In this document: piece by piece, positions 39,481 to 42,220 of the stretch | Numbering within the stretch: the first letter of the stretch is position 1 | Layout of the letters: every line of letters starts with the position of its first letter | Source of the DNA: Streptomyces odontomachi | GTDB taxonomy: Bacteria; Actinomycetota; Actinomycetes; Streptomycetales; Streptomycetaceae | Assembly (NCBI RefSeq): GCF_024435355.1 | Contig: NZ_JAMJWG010000039.1 | Coordinates: 1 to 42,220 of the forward strand | Reading direction: 5' to 3' | Length of the DNA: 42,220 nucleotides | The notes under the pieces: model-generated | What the model was told of the DNA's origin: nothing | Database searches by the model: none | Seen by the model: the letters and a program-made list of their open reading frames with translations, nothing else | Made by a program: the position numbers and the translations under genes

Positions 39481-42220
39481 TCACTGGGCGGCCCGCCCCA
39501 ACTCGCGGTCGATGAAGTCCAGTACCTCTGCGGCGGAGGCGGAACTGAGCGCGTCCGTGGTCTCCTCGGCGGAGACCGGCCGCTGCGGCGTCTCGTCGAG
39601 CCGTTCGACCAGGGCACGCAGCCGCATGGTCAGCTGGGTCCGCACCCCGCTGTCCCGGTCCATCCCGAGCAGGGCCGTCTCCAGCCGCGCCAGGTCCGAC
39701 TGCACGGCCGCCGCGCCGCCCCCGTCACCGAGGCGCCCGGCGAGGTACTCGGCGAGTGACGTGGCGGTCGGGTAGTCGAAGACGATCGTGGCAGGCAGCC
39801 GCAGTCCGGCGTCGGCGGCGAGCCGGTTGCGGAACTCGACCGCGGTCAGCGAGTCGAAGCCGAGTTCCTGGAACGGGCGCCCCGGATCGACGGCGTCCGC
39901 GCCGGCGTGCCCGAGGACGGCGGCGATGTGCCCGCACACCGTCTCCAGCACCAGTGCGCCGCGTTCCTCCGCCGCCACCGCGGCGAGCCGCTCCGGAAGG
40001 CCGGTGGTGACGGCACTCGCGCGCCGTGCGGGCGCCGGGACCAGGGCGCGCAGGATGCCGGGCAGGGTGCCGCCGGCCGCCTGCTGCCGCAGGACGGGCA
40101 TGTTCAGCCGGGCCGTGACACAGGTGGCGTGGCCCGCGGCGAGCGCCGCGTCGAGGAGGTCCAGCGCCTCACCGGTCGGCAACGGCGCGACACCGCCCCG
40201 GCTCAGCCGGGCCAGGTCCGCCTGGTCGAGGCCGCCGGTCAGCGCACTGCTCTGCTCCCACAGGCCCCAGGCCAACGAGACCGCCGGCAGGCCCTCGGCC
40301 CTGCGATACCGGGCCAGCGCGTCCAACCAGGCGTTCGCCGCGGCGTAGCTCGCCTGGCCGGGGCTGCCGAACGTGCCGGCGATCGAGGAGAACATCACGA
40401 AGGCCGTCAGGTCGCTCTCGCGGGTCAGCTCGTGCAGGTGCCAGGCCGCGTCGACCTTCGGCCGCAGCACCCCGGCGAGACGCTCGGCCGTCAGCGCCGG
40501 CAGGACGCCGTCGTCCAGGACGCCCGCGGTGTGCACCACCGCACCGACCGGATGCTCCGCCAGCACCGCGGCGAGCGCGGCACGGTCCGCCACGTCACAC
40601 GCCACGACCAGCGCTTCGGCACCCGATTCCCGTAGCTCGGCGACGAGTTCGCGCGCCCCGTCGGCGGCCGGCCCGCGCCGGCTCAGCAGGAGCAGCCGCC
40701 GTACCCCGTACGCGGCGACCAGATGCCGGGCGGTGTGCGCCGCGAGGGTGCCGGTGCCGCCGGTGACGAGCACGGTGCCGTCAGGCCCGAACGGTGCCGT
40801 GGCCGACGTCTCGTCCGAAGCCGGCGCCGACCCCTCTCCCGAGGCACCGGGCGCGGCCTTGACCAGCCGCGGCACCGCCGCCCTGCCGTCCCGGACCACC
40901 ACCTGCGCCGCACCCGCCGCCAGCACCCCGGCCAGCCCGGTCAGCGACGCGGGTCGCCCGTCGTGGTCGACGAGGACGATCCGGTCCGGGTTCTCCGACT
41001 GCGCGGTCCGCACGAGACCCCACACCGCGGCCGCCGCCAGGTCCACGCCCCCACCCGGCTCGGGAACGGCACCCGGCTCCGCAACGGCACCCGAGGTGGC
41101 GACGAGGAGCCGCGCACCGGCCGCCTCCTCGTCCGCCAGGAACCGCTGCACTACACCGAGGACGTGAGCGGTGAGCCGATGGGCACGGGCGACGGGGTCG
41201 CCGGCATCGGCGTCGGCGTCCGCATCGGCATCGGCATCGGGGGCGGCGGGATCGAGCGTGGCGAGCCCGGAAGCGTCAAGACCGGACGCTTGCAGCGCCG
41301 CCAGGACCCCGCTGCCACCGATGACCGCCCAGGGCCCGTCCGCCTCGTCCGCCCGCCCGGTGCCGGTCGAGGACAGCGGCGCCCACTCGACGCGGTACAC
41401 CGGATCCTGACCTGCGCTCCGCAGCGCCGCCAACTGCTCGGCACTGATCGGCCGCAACGTCAGCGACTCGACGTCCGCCACCGCCTGCCCGGTCTCGTCG
41501 GCGAGGCTCAGCCGGTACTCGTCCTGGCTGTCCGGCACGGGTGCGACGGTGACCCGCAGCGTCCGCGCCCCCGAGGCGTACAGCGTGACCCCGCCCCACG
41601 CGAACGGCAGCCGCGTCCCGGAGCCCGCACCGTCACCGCCCGCCGTCAACGCGATCGCGTGCAGCGCGGCGTCGAGCAGGGCCGGGTGGATCGGATGCTC
41701 ATGGTGCGCCGTACCGTCCGGCAGCTCGACGGTCGCGTACACGGCGCCGCCCTCTCCCTGCCACGCCTGGGCCAGCCCCTGGAACACCGGCCCGTACGTG
41801 AGCCCGGCACCGGTCATGTCCTGGTAAAGGCGGCCGGTGTCGACCGGTGCCGCCCCCGCGGGCGGCCAGACGGACACCACGGGCGCGGCGGCCACGGGCC
41901 GATCGGCAACGGTGCCGTGCGCATGGCGCGTCCACGGTTCGTCCGTCCGGTCCACGGCCGCCGGACGGGTGTGGATGGTCAACGCCCGCCGGTTGTCACC
42001 GTCCGCCGGTTCCACCCGCATCTGGACTTCCAGGCTGCTCTGCCCGGTGAGCGCGACGGGCGCTTCCAGCACCAGGTCCTCGACGTGGTTGCCGCCGGTC
42101 GCGGCCGCCGCGTACAGCGCGAGATCGGTGTACGCGGTGCCCGGGAGGAGAACGGTGTCGAGTACCGCGTGGTCGGCGATCCAGGGGTGGGTCTGGAGGT
42201 TGAGGGAGCCGGTGAACAGA
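39481..42220 (-). CDS. Type I PKS, C-terminal part: DH-KR-ACP and docking domain (5' end outside window)
   Basis: About 912 residues of a larger PKS. The window begins inside the DH: HAVLDTVLLPG holds the catalytic His and LLDAALH (about 41670) the Asp. The KR follows, with cofactor motif GGTGTLAAHTA (one Gly replaced by Ala, about 40760), an LDD motif (about 40510, B-type) and an intact active site SYAAANAWLDAL (about 40340). No ER is present. The ACP reads GFDSL (Ser codon at 39850-39852). The C-terminal 75 residues end LSSASAAEVLDFIDRELG, the classic class-1 docking domain, which would pair with the coiled coil starting the next PKS. The two genes are 37 bases apart and transcribed together, so this module should hand an enoyl chain to the last module. 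Confidence 0.95.
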   Translation of the reverse strand, partial: LFTGSLNLQTHPWIADHAVLDTVLLPGTAYTDLALYAAAATGGNHVEDLVLEAPVALTGQSSLEVQMRVEPADGDNRRALTIHTRPAAVDRTDEPWTRHAHGTVADRPVAAAPVVSVWPPAGAAPVDTGRLYQDMTGAGLTYGPVFQGLAQAWQGEGGAVYATVELPDGTAHHEHPIHPALLDAALHAIALTAGGDGAGSGTRLPFAWGGVTLYASGARTLRVTVAPVPDSQDEYRLSLADETGQAVADVESLTLRPISAEQLAALRSAGQDPVYRVEWAPLSSTGTGRADEADGPWAVIGGSGVLAALQASGLDASGLATLDPAAPDADADADADADAGDPVARAHRLTAHVLGVVQRFLADEEAAGARLLVATSGAVAEPGAVPEPGGGVDLAAAAVWGLVRTAQSENPDRIVLVDHDGRPASLTGLAGVLAAGAAQVVVRDGRAAVPRLVKAAPGASGEGSAPASDETSATAPFGPDGTVLVTGGTGTLAAHTARHLVAAYGVRRLLLLSRRGPAADGARELVAELRESGAEALVVACDVADRAALAAVLAEHPVGAVVHTAGVLDDGVLPALTAERLAGVLRPKVDAAWHLHELTRESDLTAFVMFSSIAGTFGSPGQASYAAANAWLDALARYRRAEGLPAVSLAWGLWEQSSALTGGLDQADLARLSRGGVAPLPTGEALDLLDAALAAGHATCVTARLNMPVLRQQAAGGTLPGILRALVPAPARRASAVTTGLPERLAAVAAEERGALVLETVCGHIAAVLGHAGADAVDPGRPFQELGFDSLTAVEFRNRLAADAGLRLPATIVFDYPTATSLAEYLAGRLGDGGGAAAVQSDLARLETALLGMDRDSGVRTQLTMRLRALVERLDETPQRPVSAEETTDALSSASAAEVLDFIDRELGRAAQ
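41203..41238. repeat. Six-unit hexanucleotide repeat encoding (Asp-Ala)6
   Basis: Six consecutive 6-bp units (GGCATC, GGCGTC and one CGCATC) read on the minus strand as alternating Asp-Ala in the DH-KR linker of the PKS. It is a low-complexity spacer that probably varies between strains. Confidence 0.9.

Noticed and set aside
39481..42220. KR cofactor motif with Gly to Ala change as evidence for an inactive KR
   Set aside because: The catalytic Ser, Tyr and Asn and the LDD motif are intact, so the KR is probably active despite GGTGTLAAH.

Overview
The window reads as Streptomyces-type actinomycete DNA. It has very high G+C, GTG and TTG starts, short overlapping operons, a SARP activator, a large LuxR-type (LAL) regulator and modular type I polyketide synthases (PKSs). 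Most of it is the middle of one hybrid polyketide/non-ribosomal peptide gene cluster that runs off both ends. I cannot name the product or species from sequence alone.

Left part (1-16655). A leftward PKS gene begins at 7662 with a loading module whose ketosynthase carries Gln in place of the active-site Cys (KSQ) and a methylmalonyl-type AT, which predicts a propionyl starter. It continues into a KS-AT(malonyl)-DH-KR module that leaves the window. Upstream lies a leftward operon: type II thioesterase, SARP regulator, P450 and ferredoxin, closed by a strong hairpin. Next come a stand-alone C-A-PCP synthetase without a thioesterase and, divergently, a small alpha/beta-hydrolase-fold protein with a Cys89-Asp116-His266 triad. 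The latter looks like a tetramate-forming Dieckmann cyclase (TrdC/SlgL/NcmC type). A PLP threonine/serine dehydratase-like gene follows.

Centre (16656-25243). A 700-base AT-richer gap precedes the LAL regulator. Then come a TetR repressor, an ABC exporter with ATPase and permease fused in one chain, and a 14-TM-type MFS exporter. Two closely similar 25-bp operators, one before each exporter, tie them into a probable efflux/resistance regulon.

Centre-right (25244-30225). A DUF4232 lipoprotein, luciferase-like oxidoreductase, RibD/DHFR-like reductase, two alpha/beta hydrolases and an Lrp regulator look like ordinary genes with no clear biosynthetic role. They separate the two halves of the cluster.

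Right part (30274-42220). A leftward run starts with the end of a PKS (DH-KR-ACP plus docking domain) and a one-module PKS (KS-AT(malonyl)-KR-ACP, no thioesterase) whose KR has lost its catalytic Tyr and Asn. It continues with an FAD monooxygenase-fold protein, an FrsA-like hydrolase, an allene-oxide-cyclase/AbyU-like beta-barrel and a ferritin-like di-iron protein.

Working model (inference). Propionyl-primed extension with ketoreduction and dehydration builds an unsaturated chain. The last module adds malonate and leaves the beta-keto group. The C-A-PCP protein attaches one amino acid, and the Cys-triad protein releases the chain as a 3-acyl tetramic acid. The FAD protein and beta-barrel are candidates for ring formation. 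The P450/ferredoxin pair and di-iron enzyme are candidates for oxidation.
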